Shown: positions 34,113 to 42,617, counted from the first letter of the stretch. The stretch is 64,000 bases of DNA from Streptomyces sp. DT2A-34 (GCF_030499515.1 NZ_JASTWJ010000001.1:3018001-3082000), one strand, 5' to 3'. Numbers and translations: made by a program. Notes: generated from the letters alone by a model not told the origin.

Positions 34113-34287
34113 GCAGCCCGCGGCCTCCCACCAGCTCCGGCTGCTGCGCACCCTGGGCCTGGCCATCGGGCGGCGCGACGGCCGCCGCATCGTCTACCGC
34201 CTCTACGACAACCACGTGGCCCAGCTCCTCGACCAGGCAGTCCACCACATCGAACACCTGCGACTCGGCATGCAGGACCCCGGTTGA
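34075..34287 (+). pseudogene. Truncated second copy of the CzrA-like ArsR repressor
   Basis: The last 70 or so codons of an ArsR protein, nearly identical to the C-terminal half of the protein at 32492 (EQPAASHQLRLLRTLGL, then DNHVAQLLDQAVHHIEH). The N-terminal helices are missing. A GTG at 34102 could start a 61-residue product that lacks part of the DNA-binding domain but keeps the zinc site and dimer helix. Confidence 0.75.
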
Positions 34288-34365
34288 CGGTCGAAATGAC
34301 AGTCGGACCGGCCCACGGGAGCCAACTGCGCCCGCAGCGGCCTGACTTCGAGCAACACATGCGCG

Positions 34366-34384
34366 AATTGCCATATGTTAATGT
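34366..34384 (+). promoter_or_regulatory. ArsR/SmtB-type operator before the His-rich gene
   Basis: ATTGCCATATGTTAATG is an imperfect inverted repeat centred on CATATG. It shares the pattern ATTGnCAnnTGnnAATGt with 34791-34809. It lies 64 bp before the ATG of the His-rich protein. Confidence 0.6.
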
Positions 34385-34447
34385 GACCACGCACGGCCTG
34401 CGGAGCACCAGCCGCAGGCGACCAGAGAGCACCGCTAGGAGCACCAC

Positions 34448-34750
34448 ATGGCCACGGCCACCGAGCACCGCACGCACGACGACCACACGCACACCCACGG
34501 CGAGGGCTGCGGCCACGTCGCCGTCCCGCACGGCGACCACACCGACTACGCGCACGACGGCCACCTCCACAAGGCCCACGAAGGTCACGTCGACGAGTGC
34601 GCGCCCACCGGCCACACCGCCCACGAGAGCCACGACCACCAGCACGGCGAGGGCTGCGGGCATGTGGCCGTGCCGCACGAGGACCACGTGGACTACGTGC
34701 ACGACGGCCACCGTCACGCCGCACACGACGGCCACTGGGACGACCACTGA
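34448..34750 (+). CDS. Histidine-rich metal-binding protein with two tandem repeats
   Basis: 100 aa from ATG 34448 (AGGAG eight bases upstream). It contains 27 histidines, 3 cysteines and many Asp/Glu. Two copies of a 40-odd residue unit are present, each with HGEGCGHVAVPH, DH-DY-HDGH and -AH-GH. There is no signal peptide, so the protein is cytoplasmic. Composition implies a zinc (or nickel) buffer or store. Control by a zinc-released ArsR repressor through the shared operator would make it a store induced by excess zinc; this is inference. Confidence 0.8.
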   Translation: MATATEHRTHDDHTHTHGEGCGHVAVPHGDHTDYAHDGHLHKAHEGHVDECAPTGHTAHESHDHQHGEGCGHVAVPHEDHVDYVHDGHRHAAHDGHWDDH

Positions 34751-34790
34751 CCCGGATCCGCGTCCGGCGACACAAACCCGGACCGGAAAT

Positions 34791-34809
34791 CATTGTCACT
34801 TGCTAATGT
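34791..34809 (+). promoter_or_regulatory. ArsR/SmtB-type operator overlapping the arsR start
   Basis: CATTGTCACTTGCTAATG is an inverted repeat with arms CATTgtCA/TGctAATG, directly next to the ATG at 34810. Same architecture as 34366-34384, implying autoregulation. Confidence 0.65.
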
Positions 34810-35136
34810 ATGCATGTGATGGTGACACCTCCCTCCCCGACAGCCCCGGCGGACGAACCTCTACGCGCCCTGGAAGCCGCCAGTGACCTGCTGAAGGCAC
34901 TGGCCTCCCCGGTCCGCCTCGGTATCGTGCGCGAGCTGTCCGAGGGCGGAAAGTACGTCCACGAACTGGTCGCCACCCTCGAGGTGAGCCAGCCGCTGGT
35001 CTCGCAGCACCTGCGGGTCCTGCGCAACTCCCGCATCGTGACGACCCGCCGCCAGGCCCGCGAGATCCGGTACCACCTCACCGACGAACACATCGCCCAC
35101 ATCGTGCTGGACGCCATCCGGCACGCACAGGAGTAG
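34810..35136 (+). CDS. ArsR/SmtB-family repressor with SmtB-type alpha5 zinc site
   Basis: 108 aa; ATG 34810 or the in-frame ATG four codons later. The winged helix has SPVRLGIVRELSEGGKYVHEL and recognition helix SQPLVSQHLRVLRNSRIV. The final helix has DEHIAHIVLDAIRHAQE: D, H at +2, H at +13, E at +16. This is the ligand set and spacing of the SmtB alpha5 site (Asp104, His106, His117, Glu120). Cys of an alpha3N site is absent. It should release DNA when zinc is high. Monocistronic, behind its own operator. Confidence 0.88.
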   Translation: MHVMVTPPSPTAPADEPLRALEAASDLLKALASPVRLGIVRELSEGGKYVHELVATLEVSQPLVSQHLRVLRNSRIVTTRRQAREIRYHLTDEHIAHIVLDAIRHAQE

Positions 35137-35177
35137 TCCGGCGCCGCCGCGGCAGGACGGCGCCGGACCCCTAATAA

Positions 35178-35192
35178 TGAATCCCATTTTCA
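35178..35192 (+). promoter_or_regulatory. Zur-box-like sequence before the second methyltransferase gene
   Basis: TGAATCCCATTTTCA keeps TGAA and ATTTTCA of the Zur consensus (11 of 15). It lies 40 bp before the ATG at 35233. Confidence 0.55.
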
Positions 35193-35232
35193 TATAGCGT
35201 CGTCGCACCCGCAGAGGACTGTGGAGGCAGTC

Positions 35233-36060
35233 ATGACCGAGCGCGACGTACGCCTGGGCACGATCCAGGAAACCCTGCTCATCCCGCTGTACGGCCGGGC
35301 GGTGGAAAACCGCAAGAAGGAAGCGGTCCTGCGCGACCCCATCGCCGAGGAACTCGTCGCAGCGATCGACTACGACTTCGCCCGCTTCGACGACCTCCCG
35401 ATGCTGCTCGGCACGGTCCTGCGCACCAGCCTGTTCGACCGCTGGGTGGCCGACTTCCTCGCCGAGCATCCCACCGGAACCGTGGTGGAGATCGGCACCG
35501 GCCTCAACACCCGCTACGAACGCACCGACAACGGCCAGGCCCGCTGGTTCGACCTCGACCTGCCCGACGTGATCGAGCTGCGCCGCACTTTCCTCACCGA
35601 TATGCCACGCCGCACGATGATCGCCGCGTCGGTGACGGACGAGGCGTGGGCGGACACCGTCGCCGCGCACTCCGGCGGCCCATACCTTTTCGCCGCCGAA
35701 GCCGTCCTGCCCTACCTCCAGGAGACGGACGTGCGCGAGGTCATCGGCCTGCTCGCCGACCGCTTCCCCGGTTCACTGCTGGCCCTCGACACCTCCGGCC
35801 CCGGCCACTTCGACACCCAGGACCAGCACGACGCACTGGGCAAGGTCAGCGCCCGGATGCAGTGGGCCTGCGCCGATCCGGCACAGCTCACCGAGTGGCG
35901 CCCGGGGGTTGAAGTACTGGCCTCCCACACGTTCAGCAGCCTCCCCGCCCCGATGTACGACGGACTCCCGGCCCCTGTCCAGGACATGCTCAGCAGCCTC
36001 GCCGCCCAGCGGCTGCCCCGGGTCGAGGACTACCGGCTGAACCTCGTCCGGCTGCCCTGA
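35233..36060 (+). CDS. Leucine carboxyl methyltransferase-family (TcmP-like) SAM methyltransferase
   Basis: 275 aa from ATG 35233 (GGAGG upstream). Family features: an N-terminal RLGTIQETLLIPLYGRAVE, then KEAVLRDPIAEELV, the SAM motif TVVEIGTGLNTRYER, DLDLPDVIELRR, and AEAVLPYLQE. This group contains TcmP-type O-methyltransferases and many Streptomyces proteins of unknown substrate. It has a likely Zur box, so it would be made under zinc limitation together with the ABC importer. It is the last gene of the zinc island. Confidence 0.85.
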   Translation: MTERDVRLGTIQETLLIPLYGRAVENRKKEAVLRDPIAEELVAAIDYDFARFDDLPMLLGTVLRTSLFDRWVADFLAEHPTGTVVEIGTGLNTRYERTDNGQARWFDLDLPDVIELRRTFLTDMPRRTMIAASVTDEAWADTVAAHSGGPYLFAAEAVLPYLQETDVREVIGLLADRFPGSLLALDTSGPGHFDTQDQHDALGKVSARMQWACADPAQLTEWRPGVEVLASHTFSSLPAPMYDGLPAPVQDMLSSLAAQRLPRVEDYRLNLVRLP

Positions 36061-36333
36061 CACCACGCCTCCGCGCCAACACGCATCGTCACCGCGGACC
36101 AGCACCGCTGAACAGCAGATCCGGGACCACCGTCCAGCCATACCACCCCAGGGACAACTCCCCGCTTCGGCGCCTCACCATTCCGTTCCCGCGTGGCTGC
36201 GACGGCGAGTGCCGGCACCTCAGCGGACAGACCGTCGACGACGTAGATCACCCAGGCATCGGCATGGCCACGTGCAGGACCTACTCGGGAGAAATCTGTC
36301 GAACAAGATGGCCAGGACGAGGATCATGGCGAG

Positions 36334-37857
36334 ATGGCTGCGTACCTGTACGACCGGCTGGTGACGGAGGCCGAGTACCGCCAGCGCATCCGGCGCCACC
36401 GTCCCAGCTCGCTGCTGCCGCTGATCGCCGCAGCCGCGGCCCGCTACGGCTCGCCCGAACGGCCTCAGTCCTGGCTGGAAAGCCCCTCTCTGAAGTACAC
36501 GCCCTGGGCTCTGGCAGACGCGGCCCGCGTCTGCCTGGCCTACGGCACCGAGCACCAGCGCTCCGAAGCCTCCGAGCGCGATCTGTTGGAGATCCTCGCG
36601 GAGTACTCCAGCCTGAAGGAACCGACCCTGCACGGTACGGACGAGCCGCCCCCGGTCCGCCTCCGGGACTTCATGATGCGTCTGGGCGGCGAGCAGATGG
36701 CATGGCAGGCCCCGGAGTTCGTCAGTCTCGCCCGTACCGCGGCGCTCTACCTGCACACCCCGTTCCCCGCACGCCGACAGCCCCGCTGCATGGTCCCGGG
36801 CCGGGACACCGAGTTGTTCGGCTGCCCGCTGCCCGACTACGTCGGCACCGCGCAACTGCTCTGGGGATGCGCGCTGTTCAACGCCGGGCGTTTCGATCCC
36901 GCGATCTTCGACAGCCCGGACGGGGAGAAGTTCAACCGCGTGGTCAGCCGGGAGACGGTCCTGCGTGTCATCGAACGGCACTTCGCCACCGACGTGGCTT
37001 CCATCAAAGCAACCGAGAAGCAGACCGTGGAGAACCTGGCGAAGGCGGCCGGCAGCAAAGCAGCCCAGCTCCGTCGCTTCACGTACAACCCGCTGCTCGG
37101 CCGGCCGGCGGTCACCGGCTTCGGGCCCGGCCTGCTGTGCCCCTCACCCCAGCTGGTCTGGCGCAAGGCGACACCGGCCGGTATCTACCACACAGGGCTT
37201 GAGCACTTCGGCACCGCCTTCCTGGAGGAAACCGGCTATCTCTTCGAGGAGTACGTCGGCCGCCAGCTCCACCTGATACCGAATACCGACGTCGTCGGAG
37301 AGATCACGTACCGGGTCAAGCGCAACCAGCTGCACAGCGTCGACTGGATCGTCATCTTCGACGACCTGGTACTGCTCGCGGAGGTCAAGTCCATGATGCC
37401 GACCGAGAACGCCCGGCTCGGCCTGGAAGGCGGAGTAGCGGAGACCGACAACAAACTGGCCCGCGCCTACCGCCAGGTCAACGCCACCTCGGCCCAGATC
37501 GACCAGCCCAATCCGGCATTCGCCGGCATTCCGGCCGACCGTCCGCGTCAAGCTCTGATCGTCACCCTTGAGCCGTTCCCCATCGCCAACGCCAACCTGC
37601 CCCACGTGGACCTGCCCGCCGCCGATATCCCGACCGCGGTCGTCGGGGCCCAGGAGATCGAACGCCTGGTGACCTTGACGGACACCACGCCCAGCTCGCT
37701 GCTCCTGGAGCGTGCGGCCGACCCCCAACGCTCCACGTGGGCGCTCAACGAATGCCTCAATGGACACGAGAGCGACCGCAACCCGGTCCTCGATCAGGGA
37801 TGGGCGGCCTATCCCTGGGCGACAGCCCGGCTGCCTCCCGCCTCGGACGCGCTGTAG
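36334..37857 (+). CDS. Uncharacterised protein with a PD-(D/E)XK nuclease-like segment
   Basis: 507 aa from ATG 36334. The N-terminal 250 residues are mainly helical with no recognised domain. Around residues 330-355 the pattern QLHSVDWIVIFDDLVLLAEVKS has an Asp on one strand and E-x-K on the next, the core of PD-(D/E)XK nucleases. An upstream acidic residue could complete the site (LFEEYVGRQL). A NERD- or restriction-like role is possible. No methylase or helicase gene is adjacent, so a restriction system is not supported by context. Confidence 0.6.
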   Translation: MAAYLYDRLVTEAEYRQRIRRHRPSSLLPLIAAAAARYGSPERPQSWLESPSLKYTPWALADAARVCLAYGTEHQRSEASERDLLEILAEYSSLKEPTLHGTDEPPPVRLRDFMMRLGGEQMAWQAPEFVSLARTAALYLHTPFPARRQPRCMVPGRDTELFGCPLPDYVGTAQLLWGCALFNAGRFDPAIFDSPDGEKFNRVVSRETVLRVIERHFATDVASIKATEKQTVENLAKAAGSKAAQLRRFTYNPLLGRPAVTGFGPGLLCPSPQLVWRKATPAGIYHTGLEHFGTAFLEETGYLFEEYVGRQLHLIPNTDVVGEITYRVKRNQLHSVDWIVIFDDLVLLAEVKSMMPTENARLGLEGGVAETDNKLARAYRQVNATSAQIDQPNPAFAGIPADRPRQALIVTLEPFPIANANLPHVDLPAADIPTAVVGAQEIERLVTLTDTTPSSLLLERAADPQRSTWALNECLNGHESDRNPVLDQGWAAYPWATARLPPASDAL

Positions 37858-38006
37858 CGCCTGGGACGCGGGTTCTCGCAGTGAGGCGCGACCCTGCTGC
37901 GGCTCCGGTTCATTGGTGGCTCGCGCCGGAAAGCGTCACAGGCAGACCGGCCCTCGCGGCCGGCTCGAGTCCCAGTGCGACGCTCACCGGGAGGATCAGG
38001 GGTAGG

Positions 38007-38279
38007 ATGAGTAGCATGAGTGAGCCTACCGGCAAGTACTCGATCACCATGCCGCGCGACATCGCCGAAGCCGCCAAGGCCCGCAGCGGCCCCTCCGGCC
38101 TGTCCGCCTATGTCGCCGCCGCCGTCGCCCGCCAGATCGAGCGCGACAACCTCAACGAGCTCATCGCCGTCGCCGAAGCCGAACACGGGCCCGTCACGGA
38201 CGAGGAGATCCAGACCCTGCGCGACCAGCTCCACCAGGCTCGCCGGGAGCAGACACAGGGCGGGGCCGACGCAGCGTGA
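38007..38279 (+). CDS. Antitoxin-like protein of a VapBC-type pair
   Basis: 90 aa from ATG 38007 (AGGGG upstream); an in-frame ATG three codons later is equally possible. The N-terminus KYSITMPRDIAEAAKAR followed by SAYVAAAVARQIERDN has the ribbon-helix-helix pattern of many antitoxins. The acidic C-terminus would bind the toxin. The toxin gene begins in a GTGA overlap. Confidence 0.75.
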   Translation: MSSMSEPTGKYSITMPRDIAEAAKARSGPSGLSAYVAAAVARQIERDNLNELIAVAEAEHGPVTDEEIQTLRDQLHQARREQTQGGADAA

Positions 38280-38689
38280 CCCGCTCCCCCGCCGTCCCCG
38301 GCGGCACGCTCGTCCTGGACAGTGAGGGGCTGGCAAAGGCAGTGCTGCGCGACCGCACCGTCACCGGATGGCTCGCCCTGGCCCGCGCCGACGACCTGCG
38401 CGTGATCACCTCCGCGGCCACCCTGGTCGAAGTGGTCCACCCTCGGATCAACCGCCCGGCCCTGGAGTGGACGCTGTCCCGCCTGGTCGTAGAACCGGTC
38501 ACCGAGCCGATCGCGCGTCACGCCGCCGCGCTCCTTGCCGACGCCGGCCTGCACGGCCACAAGTACGCCATCGACGCCATGCTCAGCGCCACCGCCCTCG
38601 CCACCCCCGGCCCCGTCACGATCCTCACCTCGGACCCCGAGGACCTGACCGCGCTGTGCGGCAGACGGGTCACCGTGATCAAGGTCTGA
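38276..38689 (+). CDS. PIN-domain toxin (VapC-like ribonuclease)
   Basis: 137 aa from GTG 38276, overlapping the antitoxin stop. The PIN acidic residues are visible: Asp in TLVLDSEGL, Glu in ATLVEVVH, Asp in YAIDAMLSA and Asp in ILTSDPEDL. This forms the Mg-dependent RNase site. The target RNA is unknown. Confidence 0.82.
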   Translation: MTRSPAVPGGTLVLDSEGLAKAVLRDRTVTGWLALARADDLRVITSAATLVEVVHPRINRPALEWTLSRLVVEPVTEPIARHAAALLADAGLHGHKYAIDAMLSATALATPGPVTILTSDPEDLTALCGRRVTVIKV

Positions 38690-38785
38690 CTCGGCGCCCC
38701 CTCGGGGCAATCGTCCGGATCCGCCACCTGCCACACCATGACCAGGGAACGATGTCGATCGACTCGACAATGCGAAGGTGTGGCG

Positions 38786-39344
38786 ATGGACGCTGGAGTG
38801 GCTGCCCTGCTGGGCGCAGCCGTGGGAGGACTCCTCGGAGCAGGCGGGACCATGGGAGCAGCCGCCCCTGGCGGGAAGGTCTCAGGGACGCAGTCAGCAC
38901 ACCCAATGGCGACGCCAGGGGCGACGCGACGTGTACAGCACGTTCCTTGAAGCCATCACTGCCCACCAAGAAGCGCTGGGACGCCTTTCGTCGACGACCT
39001 ACGCGGCAGTCCGGGGAGATCACTCCCCGGAGGAACTCGATGCCGCTTGGCAGGAGGTATCCGCCCTCCTGCCGGCAGTGCGCACCACCGGCCCCATCGT
39101 CATGATCGAAGGACCGCGCGGCATCGCAGACCTGGCCGAGGCCATCGTGGAACGTGCGGCCACAGCCACACACAACGCCCGGTCGTATTCCTTGATCCAC
39201 GCCAAGCGCGCCTACGACGACCCAGCGCTCGGTGAACGCTCGCGACGGGTGACGACGGCTGCCTCGGAACTCAAAGAGAAACTCTCAGCCTTCGCCGAGC
39301 AGGCGCGAAACGCCCTGGACGCTCCAAATGGCACCCGCTCATGA
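38786..39344 (+). pseudogene. Hypothetical membrane-tethered protein, single frameshift
   Basis: Begins at ATG 38786 with a Gly/Ala-rich membrane helix (AALLGAAVGGLLGAGG). It then appears to continue in another frame from about 38870 (AGRSQGRSQHTQWRRQGRRDVYSTFLEA), a basic then helical region common in Streptomyces proteins of this layout, to a stop at 39344. Neither frame alone gives both parts. A one-base change near 38865-38875 (CCCCTGGCGGG) would join them. Function unknown. Confidence 0.6.
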
Positions 39345-39540
39345 GATCCGCCTCGCGTCTTCCCACAGGGACAGCGTGAGCACCAACTGGCTCAGTCGCC
39401 CGGCAGTTGATTCGCCCACAGGTCGGGGCACGGCCAGGGCGAACGTCCGCCAGCGGGGCCGCACACACCTGCTGCCCGGGAGGCGGAGCTCCCGATCGGC
39501 GCGGCCAGCGCACACGTTCATCGTCAACGCAGTCACGGAG

Positions 39541-39867
39541 CTACGACGCGGACTCCGCGGCTGTTGGAGGGTATCGGGCGCTCAAACCACCGGACCGGAA
39601 CGCGTGCAGGCCGGTCCCCGCGCGACCGCGCGCCATGGAGAAGGCTCCTCCACGCGTGACCCGCCCCGGGCCATCGCAGAACAGCGGCCCGCTCGTCAGA
39701 TCACCGATCAACCGGCCCAGCAGCGATGCCGTCAGCTCACTCACCGGGACCCACTCCGGCGTGTCCGCTCTCATTGGCTCCCGCACTCGCACCTGCCGGC
39801 GCGGGAGGTCCACGTCCTCGATCTGCGCCCGCAGCCAGTCCGCCACGCGCGCCTCGCCGTCCCACAA
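39541..39867 (-). pseudogene. Possible recombinase-like remnant
   Basis: A 108-codon frame containing VADWLRAQIEDVDLPRRQVRVREP and a VPVSELTASLLGRLIG helix. This resembles the middle of tyrosine recombinases or related plasmid proteins, but no catalytic residues are seen and it ends in unrelated codons. Flanking frames carry short related bits, so the region has frameshifts. Low confidence. Confidence 0.3.
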
Positions 39868-39935
39868 CCGCCATGCCCCATCTCCCCACTGCCGAGATCA
39901 CCTGATCCAGTTCCCGCAACCAGATGCCGAACTCC

Positions 39936-40285
39936 TCACGCCACGTCCGGTTCGGGCGGCTGGTCGTAGGCGCTCAGGAGCCCTTCGATGCGCTGGTTGT
40001 TGATGGACTGCCGGTCGTACAGGCACTTGGCGTACCGGCTCAACAGGACCTCGACGCTGTTGCCGGCCCGCTGGGCGACCTCGGCAGGGTCCGCGCCCGC
40101 GCACAGCCAGGTGGACAGCGCCGAGTGCCGCAGGTCGTACGGGCGCTTCGCGAGCGGGGTGCGGGTGAGTGCGGGCGGCAGGGCAAGGTCGCGGGTCTCG
40201 TGCCACACCCGGTGGTAGGTGGTGTAGCTGATAACCCGGCCCTGTTCGGTGAAGAACAGCCGCCCGTCGTCTGCCGTGTTCCTTG
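39936..40285 (-). pseudogene. Second integrase remnant (C-terminal catalytic part)
   Basis: About 115 residues closely related to the integrase at 12987 (RPYDLRHSALSTWL, then GNSVEVLLSRYAKCL). The active-site R and Tyr are present but the N-terminal and most of the core domain are missing. It follows directly on a different truncated gene. No matching attachment site was found nearby. Confidence 0.8.
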
Positions 40286-40299
40286 TTGCGCTCCACAGA

Positions 40300-40431
40300 G
40301 CCGTGGTGCGTGTGAAGCCATTCGAGGACCTCGCGGATGGCTTCACCCTGCCTCATCGCCAGTTGCTCACCTTCGGGCCCATCCACAATGACGTACTCGA
40401 TGACGACCTTGGGCGGTTCTCTCCGACTCAC
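40300..40431 (-). pseudogene. 5' fragment of a small conserved element protein
   Basis: From GTG 40431 about 44 codons (PPKVVIEYVIVDGPEGEQL, then REVLEWLHTHHG) look like the start of a small conserved Streptomyces protein. The frame then runs into reversed integrase sequence. Probably a deletion joined the two. Confidence 0.4.
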
Positions 40432-40589
40432 TCTTCATACCCTGCACCGTGGTCCTGCCCGCTCACGGGGTGGAAGAGTCGCGGCGCTCCGGGACTGTGT
40501 TTGACACCGACAGGATGGTCTACGACCACAGGGGTTTCGTCATACGGCGGTGGCCGATCTGGCGGGAGGGGTGCGAGACACCGTCCGGC

Positions 40590-42266
40590 TCACAGGCCAT
40601 GTTCGTCCATCAGGCGCATCAGATTCCGCTTGCGTTTCTGGGCGGTGCGCAGGGCGGTGACGTACCGGGCGAACTCGTCCTCGGTACCCAGGCGGCGGTG
40701 GCAGTCGCGGATGCCGAGTAGTAGGCCGACGAGCTGCTCGTAGACGGTGTTGCCGGTCTCCTTGGTCAACGGCTCGGCCAGGCGCAGGTAGACGCTGAGC
40801 GCGTCGGCGGGACGGGTGGCCCGCGCCTGATCGGCAAGCGTGAGCCACTGCCGGTCATGGGCGCCGGTGGCGGTGGCGGCCTGCCAGGCGGCGTCGACGT
40901 CCTTGTCGTCGAGCAATGCGTCGACCAGGACGGGACCGCCGTACCAGCTCTGTTGCGGCCGCTCCGCGGCGGCGCGCAGCAGGGCGAGGGCTCCCTCACG
41001 CTCGGCCGGCCAGCTGTCCGCGGCCCGCGCGGCGGCGCGGAGTTGCTGGTAGGCGAGCAGAGAGCGGCGGGCACCGAAGTGGTCACGGCGCACGACGACA
41101 GCGTCGGCGATCCGGCCCGCCTGCGCATAGCGGTCGCAGAGATAGTCGACCAGGGCGGTGTCCACCGTGGAGAGGTCCCGGGCGTCCCGGATACCGCGTT
41201 CTGCCCAGTCCAGGGCATCGTCGGAACGCCGGGCGGCATCCAGCTCGCGGGCGATGACCAGATGCGTGTGGCCGTTCGGTGCGAGGTCGGCCGCGTGCAC
41301 GGCGATCACCGCGTCGACGTTTCCTCCGGCCTTGGCCAGGCGTTCCATCAGGTGCTTCTCCGCCCAGCCGCGGCGGTTGCGCCGCCACGCCTCGGCGGCC
41401 AGCTTTCGCAGGACGGTCATGCCTTCTTCGCCGAGGACATCGTCGTAATCGAGCGGATCGAGGTCGGTCAGGCCGTCGTCGATGTCGCCGAGCGCATGGC
41501 CGACCAGCCAGCGCGCGAGCTCCTCGGGGTCGGGGCGTGCCGCGCGGCACGCGTCGAGGTGGGCGTCGGCGAGGCCTGCGCCGATCTGCCCGAGCCGGCC
41601 GTCGGAGTCGTCGACGCTCTCCACCGCCTCGGCCAGCAGCCGCATCGCCTCCCGCGCCAGGGTGATCGCGTCGGCGGCCCGGCCCGAGCCGGTCAGCGCG
41701 CCGATCGCGGACACCGCCTGCCCCGCTTGGTCGGCGTATGCGCGGGCATCGGCGTACTCGACGTAGCCGTACTGAGCGAAGGGGCCGATGTCGAGCAGAT
41801 CGCGGAGACGGGACCGGACCGCGGCGAGGTCGCCGCGGGCGCTCGCGGCGCGCAGTTCCAGGTGTCGCCGCAACCGCCGGTCGTCGTCGATCTGTTCCCG
41901 CAGCAGGGCGAGCAACTCGTCCCTGGACAGGGCGGACAGCCACCCGTCGAGGTCCTGCGCGCGCTCCTGGGCCGCTTTCCGCTGGCGCGGCAGGCTCTCC
42001 CGCTGGGCAAGCACGGTCAGGCCGAGGGCGACCAGGTGCTTGCAGAAGTTGCCCTCCAGGCCGTACGGGCAGTCGCACTCGCCGGACAGTCCGCCGGGCC
42101 CGTCCAGGGTCAGCTCCACCTCGTACCGTTCCGTGCCGTGGACGCTTGCGGTGACCCAACCATCGCCGACGTCGACCCCGGACACCGCGTCGAGATACCC
42201 GCGGGCGCGTTCGAAGGAACGGGCACCGGCCAGCGTCTTGAGGTTCGCCTCAGTGAGGCCGCGCAT
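40590..42266 (-). CDS. SWIM zinc-finger protein
   Basis: 558 aa from ATG 42266; the frame stays open far upstream but family sequence begins here (MRGLTEANLKTLAGARSFERARGYLD). The SWIM motif is CDCPYGLEGNFCKH (CxC-x8-CxH) near residues 62-75. It is followed by about 450 residues of helical, TPR-like repeats (such as AEKHLMERLAKAGG). SWIM proteins of this form often pair with SNF2 helicases, but none is adjacent here. The long gene is intact. Confidence 0.85.
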   Translation of the reverse strand: MRGLTEANLKTLAGARSFERARGYLDAVSGVDVGDGWVTASVHGTERYEVELTLDGPGGLSGECDCPYGLEGNFCKHLVALGLTVLAQRESLPRQRKAAQERAQDLDGWLSALSRDELLALLREQIDDDRRLRRHLELRAASARGDLAAVRSRLRDLLDIGPFAQYGYVEYADARAYADQAGQAVSAIGALTGSGRAADAITLAREAMRLLAEAVESVDDSDGRLGQIGAGLADAHLDACRAARPDPEELARWLVGHALGDIDDGLTDLDPLDYDDVLGEEGMTVLRKLAAEAWRRNRRGWAEKHLMERLAKAGGNVDAVIAVHAADLAPNGHTHLVIARELDAARRSDDALDWAERGIRDARDLSTVDTALVDYLCDRYAQAGRIADAVVVRRDHFGARRSLLAYQQLRAAARAADSWPAEREGALALLRAAAERPQQSWYGGPVLVDALLDDKDVDAAWQAATATGAHDRQWLTLADQARATRPADALSVYLRLAEPLTKETGNTVYEQLVGLLLGIRDCHRRLGTEDEFARYVTALRTAQKRKRNLMRLMDEHGL

Positions 42267-42617
42267 GATTCTTTTCCGCCCCGCTGTGATGGTGCAGTCG
42301 ATGATGCGCCAGCCTAGGGGGCCGAGGCCTGCAAACCGACGGCTTCGGTGGGTTTGCCCCTCAACTCGCCCAATGCCAGGGGTGGTCAGCCGGTGAGACT
42401 GCCGCTGCCGCTGCACCTCGCCGGACTCGTGCAGGCGGATGGCGGTGCAGTCCTGGGGCGGCGGCTCCGGGCCGGAGCCTGCCAGGAGCCGCGACACTCT
42501 CGGCGAGAAGAAATCCGCGTGTGACCCACCCGCAGAATTACGCTCACAGCCCCCACGCAGGTGAGGTCTGGCTCTACCGATTTCGTTCAGGTTGACCTGA
42601 ACGGTTTTGGAGAGGGC
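42267..42617. other. Intergenic region between divergent genes
   Basis: 350 bp with no gene; it should hold the SWIM-gene promoter on one side and the promoter of the broken ATPase gene on the other. A TTCAGGTTGACCTGAA palindrome lies at about 42586-42601, close to the ATPase start, and is a possible operator. Confidence 0.45.
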
